DNA of 64,000 bases. It comes from Todiramphus chloris collaris (taxonomy: Eukaryota > Chordata > Aves > Coraciiformes > Alcedinidae). The notes under the pieces were generated by a model, which saw only the letters and a list, made by a program, of their open reading frames with translations, made no database searches and was not told the origin of the DNA. Both the position numbers and the translations under genes were made by a program. This document shows, in pieces, positions 25,401 to 34,614 of the stretch (the first letter of the stretch is position 1; each line of letters begins with the position of its first letter). The stretch spans positions 1,308,701 to 1,372,700 of the forward strand of contig JANVCC010000185.1 of NCBI GenBank assembly GCA_025345505.1, written 5' to 3'.

Positions 25401-28400
25401 ATGGGGCTGCCCAGGGAGGATGGGGCTGCCGAGGGAGGATGGGGCAGGGGTACAGCCGAGGGGCGGGCAGCACAGGGGGCCAGCCAGCCTCTTATGGCCA
25501 GATGTGAACTGACCACCACCAAACCGACCGCACTTAGTCGCTACTTGGAAAACTGCTTTGAGTCCTTGAGAAGATTATTCTTTAGTCCTTATCTGGAAAT
25601 AAGCAACACAAAGCCAAACGACCCTCTAGTACCCAACTGAATGAAGTAAGAAAGCAGAGGGTTGATTTTTTAAATGTAGATCATCCAGTGCTCTCAAACC
25701 TTAAACTCTCACTTTATAAACCATTTTATTGCACTACTGCTGATGAAAGAACACTGGCAGAGGTTCCTGACTCAAAGCAGTCTATGTAGACACTTGAAAC
25801 ATTCCCATTCTACTTGGTAAATAGTAAGCCTTTGACCTTACTCACCTGAACTTTCTTTAGTGCCACAGGTTTTCTGTCCAGAAGACAAGTTGCTTTGTAA
25901 ACTTCGCTGAATTGTCCTCGTCCGATCTTCTTCTCGATCTGAAAATCTGCCAGGGTGCAGCGATACGGGTACGATGTTAAATGTCTCTGTTCAAGTCAAA
26001 ATAAATACAATCAGTGAACAAGAAAGAGTGATGCAAAGACATAAATTTGCATTATCAGTCTTGTTTATGACCACAAACCAGCAGTTTCTATGACTAAACA
26101 TACTCAGGAGGATGAATTCCTCACAGGGAGGACTCAGCAGCAAGAAAGAGAAAGCGATTCAGCGTCGATGTGGTATACAACACAGCACCTGGCTCCTCTT
26201 CCCACCTTCACTTTTCACTGTCCCCCTCAGAGGACACGGCACCCGAGCAGCCGCGGGGGCACAAACACAACAGCAGAGACCTGCCTAGGAGCATTAACCA
26301 AACCAAAGCCTAAAATGAGTAACAGCTACAAAAAAACCGTACAGAAGAGTTAAGATGACCAGATGTGCTGATGGTCAAGAATTTAACCAAGGCTGATCAG
26401 CCTATAGATAATTCTGATCATAATGCATCGATCCCTAGTAAACGTATTAATAACACGGGCTGAATTAAGTTAAATGACTTTCTGTTAAAAAGGAAGTGAA
26501 GTCTTGCCTTCTCTGTAAGTAACTAATTAGTCCCAAACCACTGCCTCCCTGGCTACACACCCTCTTGTCAACTCTGCCTGCTCGTGCCACGGGGGACGTG
26601 CTGGTGCCTGCTTCCGAGCGGTGCCAGGTAAATACCCAGGCAGGCAGGTAGACGCAGCGCGCCGAGGACAACGCGCTCCAAGGGCCAGGAATTGCTCCCT
26701 GGAGTCGTTCTGGTCTCTTTGGTAATTAACACCCCTGCTAACCAATGTTTAAAAAAAAGAAATTATGAAAATTCATTCCTTCAAGTTGCCGTGCACGCCA
26801 AGTAGCATATTTTTAAGACTCAGCATCAGAGTCCCCATCAAAAACCACAAAAGACAAGTACAGCAGAAAAGCTGGGGGGGTACCCATGGACACAGCCACT
26901 TACAGCTGGGTCTTCAGCAGCCACCCCAGCACGAGTGTCCAGGGAAAGCAGTTCTGCTGGGGCTGATGCTTTAGGGAGCAGACTGCTGCTACCACTGCCA
27001 TTTCCTAACACAGAGGGGTGCGGCTGGAAAGAAGATTTCAAATGCAGGTAAAGCTTTCAGCCCAGCATCTCCTGCCAGCACTACACACCAGACAGCGTCA
27101 GGATCTCTTACAGCGTGCATTTACCTTGACAAGTTAATACATTTGGACTGACTTTGCAACACAAATAAAAGCAACCACTATTCAATAAACAATAACAAGT
27201 ACCAACCAGACGTTTGAAAAAGCTTCCGGACCGTGAGGTATCTGTGCAACTCGACTACAATCAGTTATTTGGCAGAGGTTTGCAAATGAAGTTGTAAAAT
27301 TCAAGTGTTTTTAAGAAAACTCACCAACAAAGTCCAATTCATAGAGATTTCTGACCTCTGATCTGCACCCATCAACCAAGACCAGCTATTTTGAAAGCTG
27401 TCACCTCTGCAGCACCTCTATCGCAAGGGGTGCGGGAGAAATCCCCGCGATGAGAGCTGCTGCCCTGCGCGCGGGCACGCTCACGAGAGACGATGGCGTT
27501 TTGTACACGGCGAGGATACGGAGCTGCAGAGAAAATCACACGCCAGACAGCGACGAGGCTACCAGGTCTTTTTGCTGTCACCTTCCCCCCTCATCTCCCT
27601 GGCAGTGAAAGGCTGCTCGGTGCTGGAGCTCGTCCCACGCACGCTTCCACACCACTGCCCCGCGCTGCCGTTAGCGTCCCGGGGCTGCAGCTCTGCGGCT
27701 GGGAACGGGACCGCTGCCGAGCTGAAGAACTCCAGAGCAGACAAAAATGCACCCCCACAACGTGCAGCCAGCGCCTGCTAATTCGAGTAGGCACACAACT
27801 AGAAATTTTAACTGCAGGCCATCACAACCATCAGCTCTCTCAGTTAAGTTCCCTAAAAGAGCAAACCCACTTCTTCTCAGATGAAACGACACTTCCAGTA
27901 ATTACTTTTGAAATGCCAAGGCCACAGGTAATTTTTTCCCATCACGAGCATTTAAATATTCTCATACTGTGAGAAATGGTTTTCATTTCTCCAGGCGAAA
28001 GACAACACAAGAAAAATGTTAATTCGTGAACAATACCCTACGCAAGGTGGCTGCAGAAGAACGATCACGAGAATTTACGGAACACCCCTCTCGTTCCAGG
28101 GAGCGCTCGCAAAACACCCGCTCAAAGGCGTTTTGTGTGGGGTGAAATCTCCAGGAGAACGTCTGAACACAAGCATTCGTTCAACTTGACTGGGAACTAT
28201 GCAGGAACATCTCCATTTCCCAACTTATTTACATATAAGCTACTAAGCAAATTGAGCTGTCCAGTCCAACGGCTTCACCCAGCTGAAACAAAGCATCAGC
28301 ACACAGAATTACTACATGCTTTCTTCTAATTACAAAATGGAAAGGAATCAAAGCATTCCCTTAACTGTGAACATGTGCCTCCTGAGCCATGCTCTTCTTG

Positions 28401-31400
28401 AGTAGTAAAGAGACTGAGCAAAAGCTTTTCTAACTTGGAGTTTACATTCACAACAGAGGTAGCAGTTTCAGCAAGATTTTATGAAGCAACTACTACAAAA
28501 CTTTCTTTGTAAGGAAGAAATCCGTGCTGCAGTCAGGGGCAGTATCCATTTGCCCTTCATACATCATTAAATTGTGTGTTTAAACCAAGAGTCTTTAGGT
28601 GTAAATTAATATTTTAAGCATGTGCCAAGAAATATCTAGCAACTTCTTAACTTGAAAATATAAATAAATGTTAGGCCACTGACAGGGGGGGTGTGTGTGT
28701 CCCGGCCACTTTCAGATGGTTAGCACAAAGTCTGCTTGCCATGCTGGAGCTAATGACTGGGTGATGACTGGACACCTCCGCTGATATGTTCTGGCATCCT
28801 CCAGGACTACAGCTGCACATTTACATATGCAATGACCTAGATTTGCATTTGCTATCACAACCTATCAGACCTAATTAAAGTAATGGAGCTTTCATACAGG
28901 CTAGAAGATATTTGATTACGGTATAAAGCAGAGAGCATGCTCGGGTTGGCCCAAACCGTACCAGGAAGCTCCCTGTTGATGCCAGCAGCCCATCTCCCCA
29001 CGCCTGTTTACAACCAGCCTCCTCCAACACTTTACGGCATGTAAATGCAAGCAGGTAGCTCTGCTAAACGCTGTTACAAGGACACATTCACAATAGCTAA
29101 GACATGCCTGACGCTTATTTCATGACTTTTGACAAGGGGAATTCCGTTTTTTCAAGTCCTTCCACACTCAACCCCTACAGTTTTTCCCAAAGCTCTTGAA
29201 GAACCAACACCCATTCACTCATACGAACCGGGATCTCTAGCCCTGCAAATCTCTACACAGATACAAGCTGTGTAAAACCAGACACCACCATCACCTTCAA
29301 ACCTGCTCACCAGAACAGATGCTCTCATCTTCAGGACAGACTCAGGATCACTCAAGGATTCACTTCTGCATGAATACAGCAAAGCCAAGCCACTGCCTCA
29401 GCAGAATAGCCTTCAAGGTCAATGATGGAGTTTGAATTAAATTAAACAAAAAAGACAATTTATTAAAAAAACCCCACAAAAACACACACACAAAAAAAAA
29501 AAAGGAGCAAACTCCAAGCAACACACACTTCCAGTCACCAGACCTACAGAGATACTATGAGAATTGGGCTGTTTGCATTCTTCTGTTCCCAGGGCAGCTG
29601 TAGGAAGGGGACAGTCTGGGAAGAACTAGTTTTGAGACAAAGGCTGTTCTCTTTAGCCACACAATGAAGTCTCATTCTTCTACTACTCCATTAAAAAAAA
29701 AAAAAAAAAAGCCAAAAGGAGGAAAAAAAAAAAAAAGCCAAAGATTAAAGTCAATTAATTCCTCATTGGAATAAAGAGGCTATTCATTTTTAAGAAGAAA
29801 TGCAGAGATTATTCCAAGAACAAGCTATTCTGGACAGCAGCTCTGGCACACATGTTCTCTCTGAGATGTAATCGCTGGTGCGAGAGCAAAGCCTCCAAAG
29901 CTGGCAGAAGGCTGCAGCGCCAGCCCTCGGCGCAGTGCTGAAGGGAGAACTTCTCCGGGACTTTCAGCCTCCAGTTTTGAGGTGTCACGAGACTTGCTGC
30001 AAACCAGAATTAGAAAGGCTTTGTAACACTGAAAAAATCCAACGGGAACTTGCGCTGTGTTCTGTTGTAAGGCACCTGAACAGATGCCCTGCAAGGATGA
30101 GAACCTTAATGACAGATGAAGAGGAGTCTCCGTGCACCAGAACATGAGGGCCCAGGCGAACACAGAGGATGGCAGTATGAGGAACGGTCCTCGCTATACG
30201 CTCGCTCCTTGGGACAGGATGGGGTTTCTACTCGAACTCCCACCTTTCCAGGGATGTTTGCCCAGTGCTGCCAAAGGTGCCTGACCACAGGAGCCTCTGC
30301 ACGTGCAAGAAAACATCCAGGGCAAAGCTCACCACGGGAGATTTGACACAGTTTCTTCCGATCCTTCACACACGGGCAGCACAGCTACGTGAACTAACCA
30401 CAATTTTCTGTTTTCCAAATGAGCAGGTGTACAGCTCAGAACTTGTGTTCTGGGATAAGGAACAATAAGAATCAGTAAGGTTTAGTAATACTAAATAACA
30501 CTACTGTTCTGTAGAAAGACTTTCCATCTCCAGAATTAACATTCTGCCAGGAAATTTACCTCTGTGTCATTATTTAAGAGCTGGGGAAAAACTGAAGAGT
30601 CCCGAGAGAACTGTCCAAGGAGCCTTTCCTGCACCCTCTGCCCGAGATCTCAGACAAGGGAGAGCACCAAGGACTGACCAAAACCATCGGCAGGGTGCTA
30701 GCAGGGTGCCGAGCAGCGCCCGGGTGACTGCTGCTCCCAGAGCCACAGGGGAAAACAAGCCTGAATGAGCTGGAAAAACGGGAACATCCCCTGCTAATTG
30801 CACACTATCTAAACCTGGAGTGCTAGTGTTAATTAATAATAATAAAGTCAGTTGCCTTGCTGCTGTCTGATTGGCATGTGGAGAACGCGCACGAGTCATC
30901 AGTCTGCACAAACGGCTACAAGGTCAGGAGATGTTCAGGGTATTTGTAATCAACCTAAAAATTGCCGAAGATTGGTTAACCAACGGTTAAAAATTCAGAC
31001 ACTACAATCTTTAGATGCCAATAAAAGCATCTTTCCTGTAGAGCTATGGAATGAAATACTCTTTAGAAGAGTAGAAACATACTCGCCCAATTAATTTTCT
31101 GAAATCTCATTATAAAATTTAGCCTGACTAAGTCATACACTTCTGACCTGAATTTTAATTATCTTTACACGGGATATAAGTTTTTTTTCCTGATATTTGC
31201 AATGCATCATTAATTTTAAAGGAATGGTTTCCTTGCTTCTGAAGTGCATACTTTATCTGAATGACATTTACCGTAAACTAATTTCACCTTTAAAAGACAT
31301 CTGCGACAGGAGACGGGGAAGCTTCAGCCCCGCCAGCTGATATTTTATAAGCAGGGATTTACTATCAACAGCAGTCCCAAATGATGCCCCAAATTACAAA

Positions 31401-34400
31401 CCCATCTCCATTCAATAACTCCTACCTGGAAAGAATTTTGCACACGCTGAGGGTGAAATTCCAGTGTGAATTTGTGAGGACACATCAGAACAGACTGATT
31501 AAGAACAGAACCTCTAAGTTCACAAGCAATGAGGAAACTTTTAGAATATGGACTATCCTCCAAACAGGGAGTCAAGTAATTATTGAAGAATACAGCAGAC
31601 TTCTCAGTTTGCAGCTCCAAGACCAGACCACACAGTCAACATGAAATATCCCCAACCTGACCTGTCACCCAGAATTTAAAGTCTCCTCAAGAACTGGGCT
31701 TGAACTTCAAAGTTTTAACATCTCTATCAGCAGATATTTGAGGTAGCTTACGACAAGGACAGAGAGAAACACCAGCGTGGCAATGGCAAAGGTATTCACG
31801 GGGCCATTAACATGGCTACACAAACACTGGGGTGCTGTGCGGTGCCCATCTCCAACCTACCCTCGATCCGCGCCGGCAGGAAGCTACCACGAACAGCTCT
31901 TCCACTGTGTTTATTTCATATGGAAAACTAAGTCAAAAACCACAGCTCCATAGTTTTATATCACCGATTTACTCCTAGATAACTTTTATTGCTGACTGCT
32001 ATAAACGCTAAGTAATGTAGAGACTTAAACAGCTGACACTGTCACTCTGAAACATCACTAGACAATGTTCTGCCTCTTGCTGACAAACTTCCTCGGGGTC
32101 ATGCTGGGCACATAAGGGAGCCAGAAGCCAGAACTGGGATTTTTTTCAGCATTTTTTACATTTGTAGATCAAATATAAAACTATACTATAGCAGTGAAAG
32201 ACAAAGACAAGTCCAGCACACTCATAGCTCTACGCCAACATTTAGAAGGCAGTGTCATTGTAGGGACAGTTTCTCCTAGAGGAGCACACTGTTTCTCTGG
32301 TCTTTTTTGGGATGACACGGTAGCTTTGAATAGAAGCTCTGGAAGGAAGCGGGGGCCATTCCATACAAAAATCTCTCCTCATCCAAGATGCTCAAAGTTC
32401 TGGGTTTTCTGCCTAAGCTTTTATCCCCGTCAGCCGTGACATTTCTTTTAAGAGCAGTTTGGCAAATTTTTCCTTCCCAAAGCTCCCTCTCTTCCACAAG
32501 CTATTACACAGCACATCTGCACAAGAAATGATGTAATTTGGGGTTCTTGCAGGTACCAGAAAATGGAAAATGGTATATAATTATGTTCCTGCAAAATGGA
32601 AAACCAGAACTAGGTAACCAGCAATCCTAACACGCCATCAGCGTAAGGCAGCCTGCCCTCTAAATAGTACCAGTTACTAAACTGAGTTTGCTGAGAAGAC
32701 ATTTTTCAACTCTTCAGTAGACTGTGTATTTTTGTTACTCAGTTTCTTTAAAATTTTAACGACAAAAACAAAGAAAGTCTCTCTCCAATCCTAATTCCAA
32801 ACAGCCCCTCTCAGAACAGTGATCTAGTCAGAGACCTCCATGAACACACCCTGGATACTCAGAGTTGAGGGGAGGTTTCACTGCACAATGACCATACAGC
32901 AAAATGAGCCCACTCAGCATCAGCATAACAGCAGAACATAGATTATTAGCTACTAATTACACTTAACTATGTCATTACAAATTCTAACATGTGCTCCAAG
33001 ATGCCATGAATGTATCTGCTGCACAGGAACACTTCCTAATCTTGTTCATGAAATAATTACAGGGGCTCTATCCTGCCAAATGAGGCAGTAATTAACCCTA
33101 ATTGCTCAAAATGCAACTGGCTAATTCTAGGAGATTAATCAAGGGGATTCAATTATTATTAAATGACTTAATATGACAAATTGCTACATTAGGAGAGGGG
33201 GGCTTTGCTCCGTACGACGTTACTTTCCCAGCAGTGCCGAGATATATTCCAGGGAGAACTTACTGCAGCCTTTCGGTGCATAAAGGGGGCCTGGAAGAAA
33301 GATGGGGACAAGCTTCTTAGCAGGGCCTGCTGCAACAGGACGAGAGGTAATGGGTTTAAACTAAAAGAGGGTAGATTTAGGCTAGACATAAATAAGACTT
33401 TTTAGACTGAGGCTGGTGAGGCACCTGAACAGAGAGGTGGCAGATGCTCCATCCCCGGGAGCATTCCAGGTGAGGCTGGATGGGTCTCCGAGTAACCTGG
33501 TCCAGCTGGAGATGGCCCTGCTCACTGCAGGGGAGCTGGACTAGATGCCCTGTAAAGGTCCCTTCCATGTCAAACCATTGTATGGTTCGTATGATTCATC
33601 ACAGCACTCCGGGTGTAAGCAACCTACTGCTTTGCAAATCCTACCCTGGGTTTTGGGAACTCTTTCCCCACAAGCACTTCTTGTCCAAGGAACCTGGCTC
33701 AGCACGGGATGGGGAGTTTGGAATGACAAGTTTCCACCCACAGCCCCTCCCCAAGCTAACGTTACAGCAGTTGTCTTTCTGACAGCTTTTCCATGATGCT
33801 TTTTGTTTACTACGTAAAATATATAGAGGTAAAACTTAATCTTCTAATAAACAAACAAACAGTCTGAAAAAGGCAAGCAGCCAGGAGTCACGAACGATGA
33901 GTTTCATGAAGGTATCGAGGTTAATTGAACACAGGTCCAGCCCTTGGTTTAGGCCACTTCTGCAGAGAGGCAGGGGGGAGAGAGAGATGGAGCCACTACA
34001 GTGGAACATTGTGGAGATTCCTGAGGCTTACAGGAAATGAGCTCAGAGAGCCTACGGCTCCAAGCAGGATGAACTACTTCTGTATTGGGTAGTTACCTCT
34101 TCAGCATTTGTTATTAAACTATAAGAGGGGATAAAATACATCTATTCACTTACACAATCATCTGCTTTTATTTGGCCTTTTCTTCAAAGAATCAAAAGAT
34201 AAGAGAAAGCCAACACAGTTTTTTATAAGATGATTTAAAAATACTTGCTTTAAGCAAAATTCAAACTATTTCCCTTTTCTCTTATCATCAAAAAAAAACG
34301 GATTCAGGAAGCTCTGGCTGACTGGGAGAACCTCAAACTGGATATACCCTAAAACTGCTGTAACTGCACTATAAACAAAAGAGGGAGGAAAAGAAACCAA

Positions 34401-34582
34401 CAACTCTAAACGCTTAGAAATACGCAGCCCTTTACAAAAGGGAGGGAAGAAAACACTGAAGGAGAAAGATTAGAGAGACAGGCACTTACCTGAGGATCAT
34501 GCTGGTACTCCTGCCCCTGCAGCTTGCAAAGCGGGTTGTTCTGGTCCCCTAGATGATGCGGATGGTTGTGCTGCCCTTCCAT
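1317..34582 (-). CDS. NEK6: NEK6, NIMA-related serine/threonine kinase (eight coding exons, C-terminus outside window)
   Basis: Eight exons on the minus strand join in frame into 278 codons: 34490-34582, 25846-25986, 24480-24542, 20948-21058, 17420-17528, 16064-16171, 7149-7243 and 1317-1430. The product is a compact kinase: a short N-terminal tail (1-45), a glycine-rich loop [10 protein letters not shown] (52-61), the ATP-binding lysine in VALKK (75), the alpha-C glutamate (94), HRD (171-173), DLG (191-193), an activation loop with TTAAHS (Thr203, Ser207) and GTPYYMSPE. In the known family NEK6 is activated by NEK9 and PLK1 in mitosis, phosphorylates Eg5/KIF11, and supports spindle assembly. 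NEK6 rather than NEK7 is indicated by [18 protein letters not shown] and [12 protein letters not shown], where NEK7 has NVIKYYASF, SRMIKHFKK and MNLYSLCKKIEQ. Human NEK6 has 313 residues; about 36 are missing here because the last exon is left of base 1. Confidence 0.96.
1510..1720. other. CpG-rich intronic patch
   Basis: A stretch rich in C, G and CpG about 80 bases upstream (in gene sense) of the exon at 1317-1430. It keeps long open frames on both strands by composition alone. No splice or promoter motif was convincing. Confidence 0.5.
4009..4059. repeat. Cluster of ATTAGAG words, direct and inverted
   Basis: ATTAGAG occurs at 4011, 4024 and 4044, and its inverse CTCTAAT at 4032-4038. Two copies sit in CCAATTAGAG. 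The core AATTAG resembles homeodomain sites. Confidence 0.7.
5618..5736 (+). mobile_element. CR1 LINE, 3' end fragment
   Basis: The segment contains the words typical of a CR1 3' end in order: ggatggggctctgagcagcc, gtgtccctgcccac, atggtctttaaggtccc, ttccaactccaacc and the terminal tgtgattcc. It is 5'-truncated and antisense to NEK6. Confidence 0.85.
7147..7148 (-). promoter_or_regulatory. NEK6: Noncanonical GC splice donor of the NEK6 intron 1431-7148
   Basis: On the minus strand the junction reads GAG|gcaagtatc. All other positions match the donor consensus, as is usual for GC-AG introns, and no GT donor nearby keeps both the reading phase and the conserved sequence CLLYE-MAALQ. Confidence 0.85.
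7149..7243 (-). CDS. NEK6: NEK6 coding exon: P+1 loop and alphaF (V209 remainder to codon 240)
   Basis: 95 bases; the acceptor is gttttttacag. It encodes the last two bases of a valine codon and then [18 protein letters not shown], followed by [13 protein letters not shown], the P+1 loop, APE-equivalent SPE and helix F. The exon must end after the glutamate codon at 7149 because the next exon begins in phase 0 with MAALQ. The intron therefore starts with gcaagt, not gt: a GC-AG intron. Confidence 0.95.
9640..9790. promoter_or_regulatory. Candidate noncoding regulatory block
   Basis: Unique AT-rich sequence with GTCTAATCAGAGAC, TATTAATCAG and ATATTAATCACC, i.e. repeated TAATC cores within about 120 bases. 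This is suggestive only; no alignment was possible. Confidence 0.3.
13490..13800. promoter_or_regulatory. Candidate noncoding regulatory block with octamer-like site
   Basis: It contains CACTTAATTTTTATG, GGTAATTCATC, CTAATTACGG and ATATTTGCATAAG (an octamer-like ATTTGCAT), next to a CpG-rich stretch. The word content resembles vertebrate developmental enhancers. Confidence 0.35.
16064..16171 (-). CDS. NEK6: NEK6 coding exon: catalytic and activation loop (codons 173-208 plus 1 base)
   Basis: 108 bases; the acceptor is ttcttgcag and the donor TTAG|gtaaga, phase 1 on both sides. It encodes [19 protein letters not shown], then [17 protein letters not shown]. It holds the metal-binding DLG and the activation-loop Thr203 and Ser207, which align with human Thr202 and Ser206; Ser206 is the known activating phosphosite. 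The residue after FFSS is lysine, as I recall for NEK7, where mammalian NEK6 has glutamate. Confidence 0.97.
16172..17419 (-). other. NEK6 intron, 1.2 kb
   Basis: A short intron splitting the HRD aspartate codon. No repeat or additional exon was seen; the plus-strand frame at 16386-16928 has no recognisable domain. Confidence 0.8.
17420..17528 (-). CDS. NEK6: NEK6 coding exon: alphaE to HR of the catalytic loop (codons 137-172 plus 1 base)
   Basis: 109 bases; the acceptor is ctcccacag and the donor AGAG|gtaaca. It encodes [18 protein letters not shown], then [17 protein letters not shown], and leaves one base (G) that completes the catalytic aspartate with the next exon (phase 1). The catalytic HRD triplet is therefore split by the intron. 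YFKK is the NEK6 form; NEK7 has HFKK. Confidence 0.96.
17701..17880. promoter_or_regulatory. Homeodomain-motif cluster
   Basis: CTAATTAAC, CCAATTATAATTAGC, CATTAATCTCC and CTTAATTACC fall within about 95 bases, giving at least six TAAT/ATTA cores. The block lies about 170 bases from the exon at 17420-17528. It is a candidate enhancer by motif density only. Confidence 0.4.
18120..18460. other. Intronic CpG-rich patch (orphan CpG island candidate)
   Basis: Dense CpG, including GCGCACCGGG, CCGCACCGCGCGGCACGG and CCCGCGCGCACC, in an otherwise AT-rich intron. No exon with matching splice sites was recognised. Confidence 0.55.
19364..19380 (+). repeat. A17 homopolymer
   Basis: An uninterrupted run of A. 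No upstream polyadenylation signal or gene-like sequence marks it as the tail of a processed copy. Confidence 0.9.
20948..21058 (-). CDS. NEK6: NEK6 coding exon: beta4-alphaD and hinge (codons 100-136)
   Basis: 111 bases, 37 codons, phase 0; the acceptor is ctctctgcag and the donor AAG|gtaagg. It encodes [19 protein letters not shown], then the hinge [15 protein letters not shown]. Tyr109 corresponds to the inward-pointing tyrosine (Tyr108 in human NEK6, Tyr97 in NEK7) known to hold the kinase in an autoinhibited state until NEK9 binds. IIKYLDSF and SQMIK are the residues that best separate NEK6 from NEK7. Confidence 0.97.
21059..24479 (-). other. NEK6 intron, 3.4 kb
   Basis: Unique sequence with a GC-rich patch at 22150-22480 and an AT-rich part at 23780-24180. 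No exon or repeat was recognised. Confidence 0.75.
24480..24542 (-). CDS. NEK6: NEK6 coding exon: alpha-C helix (codons 79-99)
   Basis: A 63-base exon of 21 codons, phase 0 on both sides; the acceptor is tttgaag and the donor AAG|gtagga. It encodes [10 protein letters not shown] and [11 protein letters not shown]. The glutamate of KEIDLL (residue 94) is the alpha-C partner of the ATP lysine. Mammalian NEK6 has valine in place of the isoleucine of CIKE, and NEK7 has isoleucine. Confidence 0.95.
24543..25845 (-). other. NEK6 intron, 1.3 kb
   Basis: Contains the palindrome and TGGAATAATCCA repeats at 24941-24992 and a short GGGGCTGCC-type duplication at 25402-25450. No additional exon was seen. 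Confidence 0.75.
24969..24992. repeat. Near-perfect palindrome with TAATCC words
   Basis: Arms TTCTAGTGGA and TCCACTAGAA (10 of 10 paired) around ATAA. The core TGGAATAATCCA is repeated at 24941-24952, 34 bases away. TAATCC is the OTX/PITX-type homeodomain site. Confidence 0.75.
25846..25986 (-). CDS. NEK6: NEK6 coding exon: glycine-rich loop and ATP lysine (codons 32-78)
   Basis: 47 codons, phase 0 at both ends; the acceptor is gaacag and the donor CAG|gtgagt. It encodes [10 protein letters not shown], then the start of the kinase domain: LADFQIEKK, the P-loop [10 protein letters not shown] and VALKKVQ with the catalytic lysine. The first ten residues differ most from mammalian NEK6; from LADFQIEKK onward the match is almost complete. 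Confidence 0.96.
28790..28925. promoter_or_regulatory. Candidate enhancer with octamer and homeodomain words
   Basis: It contains ACATATGCAATG, an exact octamer ATTTGCAT at 28841-28848, CTATCACAACC and CCTAATTAAAGTAATGG within 120 bases of unique sequence. The content resembles conserved developmental enhancers; this is an inference. Confidence 0.4.
29693..29736 (+). repeat. Two poly-A tracts separated by GCCAAAAGGAGG
   Basis: Runs of 18 A (29693-29710) and 14 A (29723-29736), each followed by GCCAAA, which suggests a small tandem duplication. Another A-rich and CA-rich stretch is at 29485-29505. Confidence 0.85.
33035..33185. promoter_or_regulatory. Homeodomain-motif cluster
   Basis: GAAATAATTACAGG, GCAGTAATTAACCC, CCTAATTGCTC, GCTAATTC, GATTAATCAAGG and CAATTATTATTAAATG occur within 150 bases. 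It lies directly before the CR1 copy. It is a candidate regulatory element by motif density. Confidence 0.4.
33245..33600 (+). mobile_element. CR1 LINE, 5'-truncated copy
   Basis: Recognised by ordered CR1 3'-end words: gaaagatggggacaagctt, agcagggcctg, gtttaaactaaaagagggta, gatttaggctagacataa, agaggtggcagatgc, ggctggatgggtctc and ggtcccttccatgtcaaacc, ending near atgattcat. Relative to my memory of CR1, about ten bases are missing before agaggtgg. It is antisense to NEK6. Confidence 0.93.
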
Positions 34583-34614
34583 GGTATCATACCAAACTCG
34601 GCCTCACGGTTCTG
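34490..34614 (-). CDS. NEK6: NEK6 start-codon exon (32 nt of 5' UTR plus codons 1-31)
   Basis: The acceptor reads tttgcactccag and the exon begins at 34614. The start codon is at 34582-34580 in a strong context (ACC before ATG, G after it). A TGA in frame at 34606-34604 rules out an N-terminal extension through this exon. The 31 residues run from [10 protein letters not shown] to QHDPQ, and the donor is CAG|gtaagt. The tail is histidine-rich at residues 5-10 and poorly conserved, as is usual for NEK6/NEK7, whose N-termini are where the two paralogues differ most. The DPQ end joined to RH of the next exon matches the human NEK6 junction. The intron is phase 0. Confidence 0.93.
34549..34590 (-). 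promoter_or_regulatory. Short upstream ORF overlapping the NEK6 start codon
   Basis: An ATG at 34590-34588, eight bases before the NEK6 ATG and in another frame, opens a 13-codon frame ([13 protein letters not shown]) that ends at TAG inside the NEK6 coding sequence. It lies in the same exon, so every NEK6 transcript using this acceptor would carry it. Its context has G at -3 and A at +4, weaker than the main start. Whether it is translated is unknown. Confidence 0.6.

Larger units (their letters stand above)
25987..34489 (-). other. NEK6 intron after the start exon, 8.5 kb
   Basis: The first intron of the coding part. It holds a GC-rich patch at 27420-27740, poly-A tracts at 29485-29740, two candidate regulatory blocks (28790-28925, 33035-33185) and an antisense CR1 copy at 33245-33600. 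No further exon was recognised. Confidence 0.75.

Noticed and set aside
29690..29740. Poly-A tail of a processed pseudogene or SINE
   Set aside because: No gene-like or SINE-like body, polyadenylation signal or target duplication precedes the A tracts.
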